In this document: piece after piece, positions 50,201-57,499 of the stretch | How the letters are laid out: every line of letters begins with the position of its first letter | Position numbering within the stretch: the stretch's first letter is position 1 | From: Pisaster brevispinus | Lineage: Eukaryota; Echinodermata; Asteroidea; Forcipulatida; Asteriidae | Length of the DNA: 64,000 nucleotides | Direction of reading: 5' to 3' | Assembly (NCBI GenBank): GCA_023634235.1 | Contig: JAMKCF010000014.1 | Span: 6,907,001 to 6,971,000 of the forward strand | Made by a program: the position numbers and the translations under genes | The notes under the pieces: model-generated | Told to the model about the DNA's origin: nothing | What the model saw: only the letters and a program-made list of their open reading frames with translations | Database searches by the model: none

Positions 50201-51719
50201 GTTCAGGAAGCCTCATGGCCTTCCCATAAAGCAGAAACAGAAATATAAGAAAATTGGAATGTGCAAACAAGGTGGGGGATTGTTTGTTTACAAACAAAAT
50301 AAGAGTATTCATTGAGGCAGATGAGATTATGTCAGAGTTAGTCAGTTTACAATTTGTTACAATAAAACAATTGAGAGGGAATCGGATTGTCTTCTGCATT
50401 TGACAAAGGACCAGAAGTTATGTGTAACTATTCAAAAGCTTGCCCCGAATCATGTGATGTAGCAACACTTTGTACCAGACTCACAAATGGCTTGGTAATA
50501 TGTATTAAACATGGTTAAAAGAGCATGAATAGCATAAGAATGTTATTATTTGTTACATAATGTTTCAACAGTTGGTAAAATTTTATTCCGACATTTAAGT
50601 CAGGTCACACCTCGACTTGAATATTTGAAATGACACAGTATATGCATTAGCATGCCCAACTTGAACTGCAATCTTTTTTCCAGACCTAATCTTGATGGAA
50701 CAGTTGCAGTAGAATTAGTTTAAAAATCACGATTCATTCTGCATTAATATTGTACTGTTCTTATTTGTTGCATGATGTGAAGTTATTTCTGTCTGAACTG
50801 GTACTATTCCAATAATAAGGCTCGCTATATTCATTCAGTTTACAACTGTTTCATTTCAGTGCATAATCTCTGTGTATCAATTTTATAAAAAGCATTGTAT
50901 CTGGTATGATGATAGAGGTTCCATGCAAACTTATTGTATACAGTCCCATAGTGCTTATGCTTATATGAAATAGTTTTAGCAGGTATTTTGTGCACTTTCA
51001 TAAAACGTCAGGTGTTTGTTTGATATTTTGTTGAGAGAAATCGTTTTTGCTCTGACACGATGATGATACAATAAATGCCAAAATCTACTGCTGTATCTTT
51101 TTTTATTATGCTAGGGTTTATTTTGTGCTGAACTGAGCAAGTATGCAGATTGGTTTGTACCTCATGAGAACAGATGAAAAGAAACATTCATCTAAGAAAT
51201 ATGTTTTGAACATCCTTTGAACATGTCCAAATGTTGCTTTTCACTTGGTTTACGACATCATCCTTTACATTTCATGGTGTTATGTTGAGTGCATGAATAA
51301 TGCATAGAAAAAAAGATTACATTGAAAGCAAAAGATGTTGAGTCTCTGAGGCTGAAACCCAAATGAAAGATGAAAAAACAAATGGTGATGAATATTTCTT
51401 ATTGATTATTGATTTCAGCGCCAACATAGAAGTTTTCAGGAAGTTTATAGAAGTTTTCAATTTTTCAATTTGTTCTCCCTACAACTAACAGTTCTTTACT
51501 ATGACATGTCTTATCGTATCTCAGAAAGCTGACCTCCGTGCTAAAGCTAACACTTCAGATCTTAATGAGGAGCTTGGTCAAGTTGAATACATGTTTACAG
51601 ACAAGACAGGAACACTGACAGAAAATGATATGCAGTTCAGACAATGCTCAGTTGGAGGAGTCAAGTACATTGAGAAGGAGGGTGTATTGATGCCACTAAA
51701 TGACTCGACCGCAACACCG
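14198..51719 (+). CDS. ATP11B: P4-ATPase phospholipid flippase, ATP11B-like (5' 13 exons)
   Basis: Thirteen exons with GT..AG borders and matching phases join to 1359 nt, or 453 residues, with no stop: 14198-14233, 16528-16647, 19617-19706, 37800-37880, 38937-39044, 41060-41188, 41464-41618, 44407-44471, 45038-45119, 45307-45463, 47783-47864, 49184-49242, 51525-51719. Class motifs are present: [15 protein letters not shown] before the first membrane helix, the actuator motif DGET (182-185), PISL in helix 4 (361-364) and DKTGTLTEN with catalytic Asp414. Helices 1-4 lie at about 70-85, 90-108, 290-312 and 345-368. PISL and DGETNLK favour ATP11B over ATP11A/C. The family transports aminophospholipids inward across late secretory and endosomal or plasma membranes with a CDC50 partner. 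The nucleotide-binding domain, rest of the P domain and helices 5-10 (about 60-65% of the usual ~1150 residues) were not found in the window. Confidence 0.95.
14946..15416. mobile_element. 471-bp TA-flanked MITE in intron 1
   Basis: Inverted arms of about 130 bp (GCCCCACTTGTG... at the left; complement ...CACAAGTGGGGC at the right), each next to TA. The central ~100 bp is not inverted and contains TGACGTCA, ATTGG and AAAATGGCCGC (see findings). It has no open frame of its own; the 69-codon frame at 14783-14992 runs through one arm by chance. Confidence 0.8.
15417..16527 (+). other. flippase intron 1, remainder
   Basis: No exon, repeat array or RNA gene noticed. AT-rich unique-looking sequence ends in the exon 2 acceptor CTAATAG. 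Confidence 0.5.
16528..16647 (+). CDS. ATP11B: flippase exon 2
   Basis: Forty codons, phase 0 to 0. Encodes the conserved N-terminal cytosolic strip [16 protein letters not shown]...[13 protein letters not shown], which matches the RTIYV...QKF.DN.I.SSK block of ATP11 proteins. Confidence 0.93.
16740..17228. mobile_element. 489-bp TTAA-flanked DNA element
   Basis: TTAA at 16736-16739 and 17229-17232 brackets inverted ends GCCCTGTTCGCACTGGA and its partner TCCAATGCGAACACGGC. Internally it holds short direct and inverted words of the type GGTAAGTTTAACCG. The TTAA target suggests piggyBac- or Kolobok-type mobilisation. The open frame at 16714-17043 lies in it and is not a gene. Confidence 0.8.
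17863..18213. mobile_element. long hairpin element in intron 2
   Basis: Arms of about 150 bp (left near 17863-18010, right near 18045-18213) are inverted copies with several mismatches, sharing AGGTAGTGGTAGCACTT and CTACTTTATCAGATGCAATG. The loop is under 40 bp. It is non-coding. Confidence 0.75.
18214..19616 (+). other. flippase intron 2, remainder
   Basis: Nothing recognisable. Small open frames lack splice support or homology. Confidence 0.45.
19617..19706 (+). CDS. ATP11B: flippase exon 3 (helix 1)
   Basis: Thirty codons, phase 0 to 0, reading [20 protein letters not shown] and ending inside membrane helix 1. This is one of the most conserved P4-ATPase segments. It is followed by an 18.1-kb intron. 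Confidence 0.95.
19960..20062 (+). repeat. ~57-bp direct duplication
   Basis: Two adjacent copies of a segment starting TACGGTCAACTCCCTTACAA and ending GTGTATATTGTTC, with a few substitutions. Confidence 0.8.
21209..24509 (+). repeat. 44-bp satellite array, about 75 copies
   Basis: The monomer reads CTTTTTTTAAACTGAGGGTG followed by TGTGTG(C/T)GCACATTGTCTATTTTG. Copies are nearly identical; most differ only at one C/T site. Single-base indels occur (22560-22630, about 24290) and one unit carries GGG at the variable site. Both forms contain a short palindrome, TGTGCGCACA or TGTGCACA. The array lies in flippase intron 3. It is non-coding on both strands. Confidence 0.97.
25025..26467. mobile_element. 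1.44-kb TTAA-flanked DNA element
   Basis: TTAA at 25021-25024 and 26468-26471 with inverted ends AGGGCCACACCGGCTT and AAGCCGGTGTGTCCCT (one mismatch). Inside are a GC-rich patch (25430-25700), a 25-bp-arm hairpin (25944-26009) and short frames without homology. It appears to be a non-autonomous piggyBac/Kolobok-type element. Confidence 0.75.
25944..26009. repeat. hairpin, ~25-bp arms
   Basis: CGCGGTCGTAAGCAATAACT... pairs with ...AGTTATTGGTTACGACCGCG around a 16-base loop. Confidence 0.85.
27005..27080 (+). repeat. tRNA-like SINE fragment
   Basis: GTGGTCTAGTGGTTAAGAC resembles a tRNA A-box region, and GGGTTCAATAGCC about 40 bases later resembles a B box. No cloverleaf could be closed, so this is a SINE head rather than a tRNA. 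Confidence 0.4.
27081..28500 (+). other. flippase intron 3 stretch
   Basis: No exon or repeat family recognised. The 135-codon minus-strand frame at 27806-28213 has no motif. Confidence 0.4.
28501..29184. mobile_element. 684-bp pogo/Tigger-like non-autonomous element
   Basis: Inverted ends CAGTCGACTCTCGTTAATAC and its partner GTATTAACGAGAGTCAACTG are each next to TA (28499-28500, 29185-29186). A CAGT... start, an ACTCTCGTTAAT-type end and a TA target are typical of pogo/Tigger elements. No transposase frame remains. Confidence 0.8.
29222..30339 (+). repeat. left arm of the fold-back element
   Basis: Inverted copy of 31705-32811. Contains three AGGTCAAAGGTC motifs (29721, 30096, 30275) and GGGATC/TTGGCGC motifs near 29524, 29693, 29983, 30067 and 30164. 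Confidence 0.85.
30344..30540. repeat. hairpin nested in the fold-back element
   Basis: About 80-bp arms share AAAGTGTTGT, GACAATT and GTTATAAAATAATGATTTAA on opposite strands, with a loop of roughly 30 bp. Confidence 0.8.
31705..32811 (-). repeat. right arm of the fold-back element
   Basis: Reverse complement of the left arm. The matching TGACCTTTGACCT motifs are at 31757, 31935 (first base C) and 32310. Confidence 0.85.
32888..32946 (+). repeat. GTTT/ATTT microsatellite
   Basis: A run of GTTT units interrupted by ATTT. Confidence 0.8.
33000..33350 (+). mobile_element. LINE 3' end with AAAT tail
   Basis: The frame includes [20 protein letters not shown] followed by KTRVHNVLI, the WNSLP...SFKxxL motif that closes many non-LTR reverse transcriptase ORFs. 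An AAAT microsatellite tail follows at about 33290-33345, as expected of a LINE 3' end. Confidence 0.65.
33362..33425 (-). repeat. tRNA-like SINE fragment (minus)
   Basis: The minus strand contains GGATTCGAATCCCACC, a B-box-like motif, preceded by TGATTCAAG/CTGCAGGACTTG. No A box could be placed, and it is truncated against the AAAT tail. Confidence 0.35.
33426..37799 (+). other. flippase intron 3, 3' part
   Basis: No exon seen. It contains scattered ACATGT/TACATGTA words (for example 35210-35250) and degenerate CCGGAAGT-containing segments (34240, 36105) like those tandemly repeated at 60340-60990. Confidence 0.4.
37800..37880 (+). CDS. ATP11B: flippase exon 4 (helices 1-2)
   Basis: Twenty-seven codons, phase 0 to 0: [20 protein letters not shown] then LVTAVKQ. 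Matches the exoplasmic loop with SP.TS and helix 2 of P4-ATPases. Confidence 0.95.
37925..37993. repeat. short near-perfect hairpin in intron 4
   Basis: ATAACTTTGCTGTTAGGAAA and its exact complement TTTCCTAACAGCAAAGTTAT form arms of about 23 bp around a ~23-base loop. Confidence 0.9.
37994..38936 (+). other. flippase intron 4, remainder
   Basis: Nothing recognised; ends in the CCCCAG acceptor of exon 5. Confidence 0.5.
38937..39044 (+). CDS. ATP11B: flippase exon 5
   Basis: Thirty-six codons, phase 0 to 0. [18 protein letters not shown] is the universally conserved YEDW.RH..D...N segment at the start of the actuator domain. Confidence 0.95.
39100..39490 (+). mobile_element. LINE 3' end fragment
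   Basis: Across frames it reads RRSVGTG.F...[14 protein letters not shown] and [13 protein letters not shown], the closing motif of CR1/L2-type reverse transcriptases, followed by a 3' tail ending in an ATT-rich run near 39500. Confidence 0.6.
40070..40460 (-). mobile_element. LINE endonuclease fragment
   Basis: The minus strand, with a frameshift near 40370, gives NVEGLTAS then [18 protein letters not shown] and [20 protein letters not shown]. This is the N-terminal apurinic-type endonuclease domain (N...L...R..., LQETH) of a non-LTR ORF2. It is unlinked to the LINE 3' end just upstream, which is on the other strand. Confidence 0.7.
41060..41188 (+). CDS. ATP11B: flippase exon 6 (actuator, DGET)
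   Basis: Forty-three codons, phase 0 to 0: [20 protein letters not shown] through [14 protein letters not shown]. It carries the dephosphorylation motif DGET; ATP11A and ATP11C have DGES here. Confidence 0.97.
41464..41618 (+). CDS. ATP11B: flippase exon 7
   Basis: One hundred and fifty-five nt, phase 0 to 2. Encodes [20 protein letters not shown], matching the ECEQPQ.DLYKF.GR block of ATP11 proteins. The donor CAG|GTAATT is followed 56 bases later by the 62-bp repeat array. Confidence 0.96.
41675..44383 (+). repeat. 62-bp minisatellite, about 44 copies, fills intron 7
   Basis: The monomer contains CTCCTAACCATCCATCAGTA, TCAAGTATTACTCTGGTAAT and GATCAAAGAGAGTGACTGTC. Variable sites (CTAACC/CTGACC, CCATC/CCACC, GTGACT/GTCACT, ATCAAAG/ATCACAG/ACCACAG) mix along the array. 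It covers 2.7 of the 2.79 kb intron and stops 23 bases before exon 8. Confidence 0.97.
44407..44471 (+). CDS. ATP11B: flippase exon 8
   Basis: Sixty-five nt, phase 2 to 1. [20 protein letters not shown] matches the ENLLLRGA.LKNT block. The exon follows the minisatellite intron and keeps the frame. Confidence 0.95.
45038..45119 (+). CDS. ATP11B: flippase exon 9
   Basis: Eighty-two nt, phase 1 to 2. [20 protein letters not shown] matches the G.A.YTG.ETKMALN block of the family. The donor is AA|GTAGGG. Confidence 0.95.
45307..45463 (+). CDS. ATP11B: flippase exon 10 (helix 3)
   Basis: One hundred and fifty-seven nt, phase 2 to 0. [20 protein letters not shown] forms membrane helix 3, followed by [16 protein letters not shown]. 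The exon 9/10 junction codon encodes Asn where vertebrate proteins have Lys. Confidence 0.94.
45464..46899 (+). other. flippase intron 10, 5' part
   Basis: No exon or recognised repeat. Confidence 0.45.
46900..47040 (-). repeat. SINE-like fragment
   Basis: Contains GGTACCCATTTACCACTGGG and, on the minus strand, GGGTTCCAACCCCAG (B-box-like). The arrangement resembles tRNA-derived dispersed repeats common in invertebrates. Confidence 0.35.
47046..47380. mobile_element. paired inverted copies of an AAGCAG-type MITE
   Basis: GGGCCCAATTTCATAGAGCT starts one copy (about 47187) that ends AAGCAGCTTTATGAAATTGA (about 47375). An inverted relative lies at 47050-47150. The two share CAATTTGTGACTGGTATCCT on opposite strands, making a large hairpin. 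Confidence 0.7.
47783..47864 (+). CDS. ATP11B: flippase exon 11 (helix 4, PISL)
   Basis: Eighty-two nt, phase 0 to 1. [20 protein letters not shown] is helix 4 with the PISL motif that lines the lipid path in P4-ATPases; ATP11A and ATP11C have PVSM here. Confidence 0.96.
48140..48440. repeat. dispersed repeat related to the adjacent hairpin
   Basis: It shares with 48496-48676 the words CTCTTTTGTTATAGGT and GTTTGAATGTGTATACCTAC and a CAACTGGGG segment. It appears to be an older, decayed copy. Confidence 0.55.
48496..48676. mobile_element. hairpin MITE in intron 11
   Basis: Arms of about 75 bp (AGGTAGGCATACACATTCAA... and its complement) share CAACAGGGTCTCCAGTTGGG exactly, with a loop under 30 bp. 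Confidence 0.85.
49184..49242 (+). CDS. ATP11B: flippase exon 12
   Basis: Fifty-nine nt, phase 1 to 0. [19 protein letters not shown] matches the cytosolic stalk after helix 4 (E.QKFLG..F...D...YD). Confidence 0.95.
49464..49887 (+). repeat. 49/51-bp minisatellite, about 8.5 copies
   Basis: The unit reads GTTGGAATTTAATCATTGAA then AAGAGAGGTTGGTATTACGT and TGTTTAATT. Units 2 and 4 carry TTTTGTTT (51 bp); the others carry TTGTTT (49 bp). Confidence 0.95.
49888..51524 (+). other. flippase intron 12, remainder
   Basis: No gene or repeat family recognised. Confidence 0.45.
51525..51719 (+). CDS. ATP11B: flippase exon 13 (phosphorylation site)
   Basis: Sixty-five codons, phase 0 to 0. [20 protein letters not shown] leads into [17 protein letters not shown]. 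Asp414 of DKTGT is the aspartate phosphorylated in the transport cycle. It is the last exon found; a good donor (CCG|GTAAGA) shows the gene continues 3'. Confidence 0.97.
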
Positions 51720-52239
51720 GTAAGAATTTCAGTCTTAGTATCGCACCATGTCTTCTCCTTAGCACTGGTCGTGTCTCTCTGAGATATTTAGAATAGTATG
51801 TGAGCAATGAATAAATCAATGTCACTGAGCTGAATTGAGTTCACTCCTGGTGAAACAAGAAGAGACATCTCAATTTGTGCTATTTATATCTGACAATAAA
51901 AGCAGAGTGACATTACTCGGGTAAAGTTCAACGTCGAAATGATGTAATACAGATGTTTTTATGACGAAATGTACGATACAAACAATGTCTTGTCCAGATA
52001 AGAATAATCTGGGATTATTCCCAAAATTTGTTTTTCAAAATGTGCTTATGAGTATTCAGTCGACTTGAGAGACCCCACCATTCTCCTCTCAATCCCTTTA
52101 TAATTGCCAACACCCACCGATAATGTTAACCTTTGTACAATGTTTGTATTTTACATTAAAAGTAGCCTAATTGTTTTCTTCCCAAGACAGCATGCACAAA
52201 CTGAGTAATCTTAGCATTAGTGTTGAGAGATTACATTTT
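51720..52239 (+). other. flippase intron 13, 5' part
   Basis: Nothing recognised. No match to the segment that follows DKTGT in P4-ATPases. Confidence 0.45.
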
Positions 52240-52530
52240 CCCTCAGGGCTCCCTCATAGGTGGTATAAGTAAAGCGCTTGCCTCTCACCAGTGTGACCCT
52301 GGTTCAATACCTGGCTATGGTCATATGAGTCAAGTTGTGCATTGGTTCTCTCCCGTAACACTAGGGCTTTTCTCTGGTCCCTCCGGTTTTCCTCCCTCCG
52401 GAAAAATCAAAGACTTTTGATCTCATGCTGTGCTCCTTGTTCATATATGGGTGGTATGGGTGACTGCCAAAGGCACCCTTGCATTCCTGCGGCTTGAACA
52501 CGTAGCTACGTCCTTCGCAATTCAGCTTCT
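52240..52530 (+). mobile_element. tRNA-derived SINE
   Basis: An A-box-like GGTATAAGTAAAGCGCTTGC is followed by the B-box GGTTCAATACC, then a body with CTCCGGTTTTCCTCCCTCCG and a GCGGCTTGAACACGTAGCTA tail. The head-plus-body order is that of a tRNA-derived SINE. Confidence 0.6.
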
Positions 52531-55500
52531 CAGCTGCATGAAACAGGCATGAGAATCTTCCGGATTTTTCTGGATTTCAGGATTTTTCACCTCAAAATAT
52601 GTGGTCTCCGAGTTAAGTATGAATTTGATATAAAATTTGGGGGTGGGGTGTAGGGGTATCTGTGTGGATTTTGCTGATCTCTCTTCTTGAATCAGAAATT
52701 GTAAGTTTACCTTTGTAATCATATTTCGTGGATCGACACATCGATCATTAAAAGTAAACTGCCACCCGGCGGCCGGCCCATTATGCAGTAATTTTTTTCT
52801 TCCATGTGCATCTCGTTTATATGCCGCTAGAACAATGGATATGTGTAGACTTCTCTTATTTCTCGCTTCTGTCACGTTATGGTTTGACTGTAACGTGTTT
52901 ACTGCTGCAGCAAAGGAACATGTGTGGAGACATTGAAAAGTCTACTGACAACAATGCACGGTGTTCTGTATGAATCGTTAGACTTTTCTACCAGTCATCA
53001 GTACGCACCTTCGTTGGTCAAAGCGCTGTTTCTCTGGTACGTTTAAAGTGTTTTGGGGCTGGAGATAAATTTAGGCATTGACCTATGGCCTGGGAGACAT
53101 TTGAGATGTGTATTCGTCGCACCTGTGTGGAGAATCGTGGACGTTTGCATTGACTGTCTCACACTATTTTTCTTACATATTTTTCCAAAATGTTATGGTT
53201 TGTAAACTGTTGCAATAATCTTCAAGAAAGGTGTTTGAAGAACACGTTTCAATGGCCAACGCTTAACACAATGATTCACTATCACATGTAAAAAATAATA
53301 ATAATAACATTTCTAACGTGACTGCTTCATGGATTACATTGGAAAGAGCATTTTATTTTGAGCTTTTTAAGACAAGTCATGTCTAGTGCTGTTATGATTT
53401 CATCGTATTTAAAAAATATTTTCCTCCTACATGTATTATCTCAAACCCGTTCCCACCCATGGTCCCTCTGAGGCAAAAGGGCCTCACTGAGTGCAGTGCT
53501 GACACCTGGGTCACTTTGCCCAAATTCCAGACATTGCCCAAAATCTGGCCATGATTTTCTGATTTTTTTCGTATAAAAGGTATTTCCGGATTTTTCGTCA
53601 CTGCCTGTTCTCTTGCCTGTTGTAAGGATATTTAGCCTCCCAAACTGTTATTGTTATTATCTATATAGTTCAACCATTGTAAATGTAACTTATCACAATA
53701 CATTGCCACATGCATGCAGTGCATGACGCTAGCCTGGCTTCAGGTTGCATTGATGTATGCAAATGTGCAAGCTTGAGTAACTAAAGAGCCTTGGATAAAG
53801 CTAACCCCCGCATGTTGTATTCTTTTTAACTCAGCACAATGTGATGACATGTGTAGCCTTTAAACAAGGTGTACATATTGCATCGGAGTAGAATGATGAA
53901 TGCCACAGCATGTCTTGTCTGGCTCCTCACAATGCATATTAAATGCATGACAGTGTCTGGGACGAGTATCCCTGCTACCACTGAAGCCTGTTGGGACATT
54001 TTCTGCTTTATTGAGCATTTTTCTGAAAAAAATTGCCCTTACCCGTGGCTTTACTTTTGTCCATTGACCAAATGGCTGGCACCCCTTGATTTAGGAGGAT
54101 TGTGTCTTTTAAGTTTGAGCTGCTGGATTACTGTAGTTTTTTAAGTTATGCCATGACCAAATAGTGAATGTTTCCACAGTATCTTTGCTGTTGATGGACA
54201 GAGATAATGACAGTTCATTGGAATCATCAGATGAGATTTGTGTGATTTAACATTGTAGATAAAAGCATTTTAGGGGCTGAGTTAAGTCGAGTACATTCTA
54301 CCATGCAATCATGTGATATATATACCTACAAGTGTTAGTTGACATTATATTCAATATTAAACAATGTGTGTGTGGCTGACAGCATGGTGCATGAAATGGC
54401 AGTCGCATTCATACACACCATATCTGTATGGATCTGTGCACATTGTTAACATCTTGGACCAGTCGTCAGAATGCAATTTTTGGGGAACAGCTCATTTTCA
54501 ACATTTGGTTAATGTATTTGGTTAATGTATTTTATGGCTGGAGGTAATTCTAGGCTTGTGAGAAACTTCAAGCGATGTGTGGTCGACACACAAGCTTGAG
54601 TATTGTCATCGACGTTTGTATCTACCGCACGCTAAAGCCTGGTTCATACTTCTGGTTCATCCCAACGCTAATGTGAAGTGAATTTTCACAAATTGGCAAC
54701 AAACATTTTGCTTCCAAGGTCTACCACCAGTGGGACATGGAAAATGGGCCCTGAGGCCTCATCGCCTCTCCCAAATTTCAGAAAATGACATGTTGCTGAA
54801 AATCCAGTTTAGCATTTTTTAACCAATAAATTTGTCCAACTTTTTATTTCCATCCACTCCCATTCTTGAAATGTGCAATGTGCCTAACTTCTGAAGATGA
54901 GTAATTTTGTTTTACTAGTTACCTAGGAGGTAAAGAATATTACTGAAAGTACTACATGTTTTACATGTACTGCAAACACCAAATTCATGGACTTCTCTTG
55001 AAATCAAGCCCTCTACTGCTCTAGAGAGTTATTGAATGTTGTGTGAAGAATTATAGCTACTCATCACAGGGCAAGCTTGTTATAATACATGTAGTCTAGT
55101 GGGTACAACATCTGTTCTAAAATGAAGATGGTCGTGGGTTCAAATCTTGCCTGAGGTGCATGTCATTTTATTTTCAGCAAGACTCTGAATACACAGTGCT
55201 TGATCAAACATTTCTATTAAGGGTAAAACTTAAAATCATTTTATTAACTACTCTTGAATAATTATGCATATTATTACAGTACAATAAATATAGGAAATTC
55301 AGAAAAGGTAAAGCAATGTGACCTGAAAGACTTTTGAAAAGCCCTAGATAAGCTGATGGTGTTTAAAAATCATGTGAGAAAAGGTAATTTAAGTCTACAT
55401 ATGAAAGTAAGTAAGTTTGTGATGGTGAATTTAGTTTAACAAATGGTGGAGTTGCCTCGTGCTTATGAGCAGTTTGGATGTCAGAATTCAAAAGACAAAA

Positions 55501-55719
55501 CTACAAGTTACAATTCCACTATATCTTTCTACCCAAATGCATCAAAAAGAAATATCATACAATAGAATAGTTCGGTCACCTTTGTTTCAATTTGAAAACT
55601 TAAAGGGACACATTGCCTTCGGATTGGGTGCTTTGGGCTATAAAAGTATTTGTTCTGAAATTAATATGGTTGGAAAAATGTTTTAAAAGTGGTATATAAT
55701 GATTCACACAAATATCCCT
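52531..55719. other. non-coding stretch between flippase exon 13 and the lectin cluster
   Basis: No exon recognised on either strand. A tRNA-like SINE head lies at about 55090-55155 (B-box GGGTTCAAATCTTGCC). At 55597 TTAAAGGGACACATTGCC looks like a TTAA-type element end, without a partner found. Confidence 0.4.
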
Positions 55720-55990
55720 CAAAATCCCCCAGCTATATGTCCATCTATTTTTAGATACGTCTACTGACCTGTTAAATAATTTGCAATAGCCGTGAGAAAA
55801 TGACAGCGTTTTTTGAAGGATCAGTTTATCAAGCGGTTAATTATCAGATAGGCCTCATACACATTTGGGTAAGGGTAAAACCAAATTATGTTTATTATGT
55901 CTCCTAGGTAGAAATTTGTGTACAAAAGGCTGGTCTTTTGTTCTTTGGGTCTGTGTGCTTTTGAGTATGATTTATCTCTTGTCGTCAGGG
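55720..55990 (-). repeat. flank of a third lectin-gene copy
   Basis: Shares with the 5' flank of the broken lectin copy (59990-60160) the words CCCAGCT, TACTGACCTGTTAA and GTAGAA.TTTGTGT.CAAAAGGCTG. Only the sequence that lies upstream of the lectin start was found; no lectin exon was recognised below 55720. Confidence 0.5.
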
Positions 55991-56688
55991 TTTGGATTGA
56001 GAATCATTTGTTGCTGTGTATGTAATCTAGCAAAAAGTACTCTGACTGACAGTCACTCTAATAGGAATAATAATAACAAATATTAAGAATGAAAATAATA
56101 ATAAGGTTCAATGTAATGTTGCTGTTGTCTGCTTTTTGTGCTTTAATTAAGATTACATTCCTTAACTTGTGGATTGCTAATTATACATAAATCCTAATCT
56201 TTTCTTGGGGCTGCACTTTATTAATTGACTTTTTATCCACTGTTGATGTACATGTATGTACAGTATGTCTTTGCATATAAAGACTCTTTGCCTCCATTTC
56301 GTGCCCATTTTTTATGTTACCCCTGAGATGACTGAGTGCAAAGAAACCTCAATAAAGGTCCATGGTCTGAGAAACAGACAAGTGGCCTTAGTCTGACTAA
56401 TCCAGACTAACCAAAATATAGACTTTCTTTCCACTCACCCAATCGAAAGAACTTAAAAACACAACATCAATTTAATTTATCTACTCGTTCATATTTGTAT
56501 GCAATCAAACCTTGTATGCAGTGACCTCAATAGCAAACACAAATGTCTTGACATAAAAAACATTTTAAAGTAAGAAGTTGCACTTCATTTCTATGCAGAA
56601 ATTGAAAAAAAAAAACCCAAAACCAAAACAACCCAATGAAACAATTACTATCATAATGCTTGAAATGAAATCTTTTTGCTTTAAATTG

Positions 56689-56694
56689 TTTATT
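56689..56694 (-). terminator. polyadenylation signal of the lectin gene
   Basis: AATAAA on the minus strand, about 75 bases after the lectin stop codon. An AT-rich run follows. Confidence 0.45.
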
Positions 56695-56767
56695 TTTTTA
56701 TTGAGACACTGTATTATAAAGATTTTTGCCAATGGTATGAATAGAGGCGCCATGTCCAAATGAAGCC

Positions 56768-56979
56768 TTAGACATGTAAGAAGTGAAGTGATGGTACAGG
56801 TTTCATGCATACTGCAAGCTCCTGCACAGTGGGATAAGAACACCGTACATCATTCCAACCATTCAGTTTCAGTGCATACTTAGCACATTCTTCAACTCTA
56901 CCCAGATAATCGTTAGGCTCATTGTCAGCCCAGTCTCTGTAGTAGATGGCAGTTTCTCCCTCCTTGCACTCCCATACCC
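56768..56979 (-). CDS. lectin exon 2
   Basis: Encodes VWECKEGETAIYYRDWADNE through the WND motif to the stop (TAA, 56768-56770). It includes the two C-terminal disulphide cysteines (EECAKY and DVRC...AVC). Confidence 0.88.
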
Positions 56980-57499
56980 CTTTGATCAAAGAGAAAGAGA
57001 CATTCAAGTTTGGCTGATTATTGCTTTATTACATAAAAGCTTGTTAATAACTAGACACCTAACTTGCATATTGATTACATTCTCCTCAATTTTCATGTGT
57101 GACTAACTTTGGGTAAATTGTTTGAATCTAACCTGTCGGATCTACTATGTCAGGATGAAAAGGATAAAGGCGTTGTTACTCACCTTGCTTATCAAGCTCA
57201 TTGCAATCAATCCAAAAGTCTTCATTATGAGTGATACTGAGTAGTCGCTGAGTATCATCAGTAGAACTGGGTGTGGCCATAACCCCTCCCATCTTGGAAC
57301 ACTCCTCATGAGCTTGAAACCAATCTAGTTTCTCCTGAGTGGCTTTGAAGCATTTATCCTTCCATTGGACCCAAGCAGAGGGGCATTTTCCTCGTCCTAC
57401 TCCAATGGAGGCCATGCACACCTCATCATCGGCGTTACAGCAGCCAGTCATTAGGTGGAGAAGTAAAATCTTTACCATAGTAACATGCATTGAGGCCAT
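56768..57499 (-). CDS. secreted C-type lectin, two exons, 175 residues
   Basis: Exons 57499-57184 and 56979-56768 join in phase (1 to 2) across an intron with donor AAG|GTGAGT and acceptor ATCAAAG. The start is the ATG at 57499; the open frame runs further up only from a TTG. A hydrophobic signal peptide (MASMHVTMVKILLLHLM, cleavage near CCNA) is followed by one C-type lectin domain: CPSAWVQWKDKCFKA, a WFQAHEEC block, WIDCNE, then EPN within WADNEPND and WND within GWNDVRC. EPN with WND is the calcium and mannose-type sugar site. The cysteine set fits a long-form domain. The role is probably an extracellular recognition or defence lectin; the ligand is inferred. It lies antisense to, and perhaps within an intron of, the flippase gene. 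Confidence 0.88.
57184..57499 (-). CDS. lectin exon 1
   Basis: Signal peptide and N-terminal half of the lectin fold, ending DCNELDKQ plus one base. Extra cysteines (CCNADDEVC) before the domain could pair or dimerise. Confidence 0.88.

Noticed and set aside
55597..55640. A fourth TTAA-flanked element starting TTAAAGGGACACATTGCC
   Set aside because: Only one end was found; without the partner end or target copy it cannot be supported as an element here.
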